Shown: piece by piece, positions 62,201 through 64,000 of the stretch
How positions within the stretch are numbered: the first letter of the stretch is position 1
Layout: each line of letters starts with the position of its first letter
Source of the DNA: Populus alba
Lineage: Eukaryota; Streptophyta; Magnoliopsida; Malpighiales; Salicaceae
Direction: 5' to 3'
Assembly: GCF_005239225.2 (NCBI RefSeq)
Contig: NC_133293.1
Location: 19,622,333 to 19,686,332, forward strand
DNA: 64,000 nucleotides
Notes under the pieces: generated by a model
Told to the model about the DNA's origin: nothing
The model's input: the letters and a program-made list of their open reading frames with translations, nothing else
Database searches by the model: none
Made by a program: the position numbers and the translations under genes

Positions 62201-64000
62201 AAAGAGAAGGGCAAGGAAAAAGATGCAGAGAGAAAAGGAGAAAATGAGAAGGAGAAACTCAAAAGTCTTGAAGGGACTAATCTGGATGCTCTGTTACAGA
62301 GGCTCCCTGGTTGCATCAGCCGTGACCTAATTGATCAACTGACTGTAATCACACCGCTGCCTTCCTCCTCCTCCTCCTCTTCTTTTTTTTTTTTTTCTGA
62401 ATTGGTGCTTTATGTATTTTCAGCTATTCACCTTTACCCTAAAGATCTCATTGCTGTGTGTGTTTCAGGTAGAGTTTTGCTATTTTAATTCAAAGTCAAA
62501 TCGGAAAAAGCTTGTGAAGGCATTATTTAATGTACCCAGGACATCTCTGGAACTGCTACCATACTACTCACGCATGGTTGCCACTCTCTCAACTTGCATG
62601 AAGGATGTGTCTTTCATGCTCTTACAGATGTTAGAGGAGGAGTTCAATTTCTTAATTAATAAAAAGGTCTGTTTTTGACATGTTTCATTGAAGAATGGCT
62701 TGTTATTCTTGTCAATGTTCTTTTACTCGCCTTTTCAATTTCAATCTGTAAATATTATGATTGAAGTTTCAAATTGTAAATTTTCTACAGGACCAAATGA
62801 ACATTGAAACGAAGATCAGAAATATTAGATTTATTGGAGAGCTATGCAAGTTCAGAACTGCACCAGCAAGCACTGTTTTTAGTTGCTTGAAGGTATGTGT
62901 AGTGGCTTACTCATTTATTGTTTTTCTTTTAATTGTCTTCTACTCTATTGCCTATTGAGCCTTTGTTGTAACTAGATGAGTTGGCTACGCTAGTCTTCCT
63001 GCACAATTCTGCTTTAAGCAAGACATACTTTTTATCAAATCCCAGGAAATTAATCCATGTTGTCAATCTTCCTCTTCCCTTGGCAACAGTATCTTCTGCT
63101 ACTTCTCCAAATCAATTTTTATGCTTAGATGGGTCTTCCTTTTTTTTCTTGTTTACCTTGCTGGAGTTCCTATGAAAATTTCCATTTGCTTTTGATGCCT
63201 TTTGGTTTAGGAAGACAGGAAGAACCAGGGACATGATACATAACATAGCAAATTTTTTACATTACAATCAATGCAGTTAATTTTTGAGCCCTCATTTTTC
63301 TTTCTTTTTAATATCATTATTGCTATTTGATTTTCACAGAAGACGAATTTAAACTAGTATATGGTCTGTTGGGATCTGAGATGACACACTTTCATCATGT
63401 TTCGTTTTGCTGGACTATGTGCTTCTACATCTATGCTTTTGTTTCCTACAGGCTTGTTTGGATGATTTCACTCACCATAACATTGATGTTGCTTGCAATC
63501 TTCTTGAGACATGTGGCCGTTTTCTGTATCGTTCTCCTGAAACTACTGTGCGCATGGCTAATATGTTGGAGATACTTATGCGCTTGAAAAATGTCAAAAA
63601 TTTGGATCCTCGGCATAGCACCCTTGTAGAAAATGCTTACTATCTGTGCAAACCACCTGAAAGGTCTGCACGAGTGTCTAAAGTCCGTCCTCCCTTGTAT
63701 CAGGTGTGAACCATTTTACAGCACCATTTTTTCAACTGTTTTTACTTTAGATATGTTTAATCAATGTTTTCTCTATGCAGTATATCAGAAAATTACTATT
63801 CTCCGATCTAGACAAGTCTTCTATTGAGCATGTGCTCAGGCAACTTCGTAAATTACCATGGAGTGAATGTGAGGCATACCTTTTAAAGTGCTTTATGAAG
63901 GTTCATAAAGGGAAGTATGGTCAAATTCACTTGATTGCTTCTCTCACTGCTGGCTTGAGCCGTTATCATGATGAATTTGCAGTGTCGGTTGTTGACGAGG
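56201..64000 (+). CDS. UPF2: UPF2, regulator of nonsense transcripts 2 (5' part)
   Basis: Thirteen exons are visible: 56201-56263, 56538-56625, 58243-58445, 59116-59460, 59800-59904, 60074-60201, 61183-61359, 61514-61595, 62054-62344, 62469-62666, 62791-62892, 63452-63703 and 63781 to the window edge. This gives about 750 of the ~1,190 residues expected. The N-terminus MDHHEDECRGGSETPRKEDD leads into MIF4G domain 1, including VSEAVTSICDAKLRTSDIQA and KVFFPVKSG. A long Lys/Glu tract (KGKDKEEKDKEKVKDPEKEK) precedes MIF4G domain 2 (LDALLQRLPGCISRDLIDQL, KLVKALFNVPRTSLELLPYY, RFIGELCKFRTAPASTVFSC). UPF2 bridges UPF3, at the exon junction complex, to the helicase UPF1 in nonsense-mediated decay. 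MIF4G-3 and the UPF1-binding C-terminus lie outside the window. Confidence 0.96.

Noticed and set aside
1..64000. tRNA genes, rRNA genes and CRISPR arrays
   Set aside because: B-box-like matches occur only inside the TRIM and the SINE. No cloverleaf, rRNA or regularly spaced repeat array was seen.

Overview
This is nuclear DNA from a woody eudicot, most likely a poplar or willow (Salicaceae). The reasons are intron-rich plant genes, very AT-rich spacers, close resemblance of the encoded proteins to poplar and Arabidopsis proteins, and many short transposon relics built on A/T runs and AACCGA-type strings. There is nothing bacterial or organellar: no operon, CRISPR array or tRNA gene was found. 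I rebuilt the gene models by eye from splice sites and reading-frame continuity. In every complete spliced model the exon lengths add up to a whole number of codons.

Layout. 1-3.4 kb: spacer with an inverted pair of MITE-like elements. 3.4-11.4 kb (minus): a PRR7/PRR37-type clock pseudo-response regulator with a miniature LTR retrotransposon in its first coding intron. 11.4-17.4 kb: repeat-rich spacer (long foldback, SINE, tandem duplication, AACCGA-rich element). 17.4-20.4 kb (minus): organellar adenylate kinase. 22.1-26.4 kb (minus): TONNEAU1. 26.4-30.5 kb: repeats, ending in a hAT-type element that carries gene-like pieces. 30.5-33.6 kb (minus): leukotriene A4 hydrolase-type M1 aminopeptidase. 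33.8-36.1 kb: gene-poor, with one coding-like fragment. 36.2-36.8 kb (minus): plastid ribosomal protein L10. 37.7-42.0 kb (minus): HAD-superfamily hydrolase of the CECR5/HDHD5 type. 42-55.8 kb: mainly AT-rich repeats, plus two small minus-strand genes that may be paralogues. 55.9 kb to the end (plus): the 5' two-thirds of UPF2, cut by the window edge.

The genes do not form a pathway. They cover circadian timing (PRR7), organellar adenylate balance, microtubule-array organisation (TON1), peptide processing, plastid translation, an uncharacterised phosphatase-like enzyme and nonsense-mediated mRNA decay (UPF2). The most interesting structures are a hAT-like element with a captured exon and promoter-like leader, an almost complete TRIM with a 5-bp target duplication inside PRR7, a near-perfect 55-bp inverted repeat upstream of PRR7, and a GC-AG intron in the hydrolase gene. 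I saw no clearly undescribed multi-gene system.
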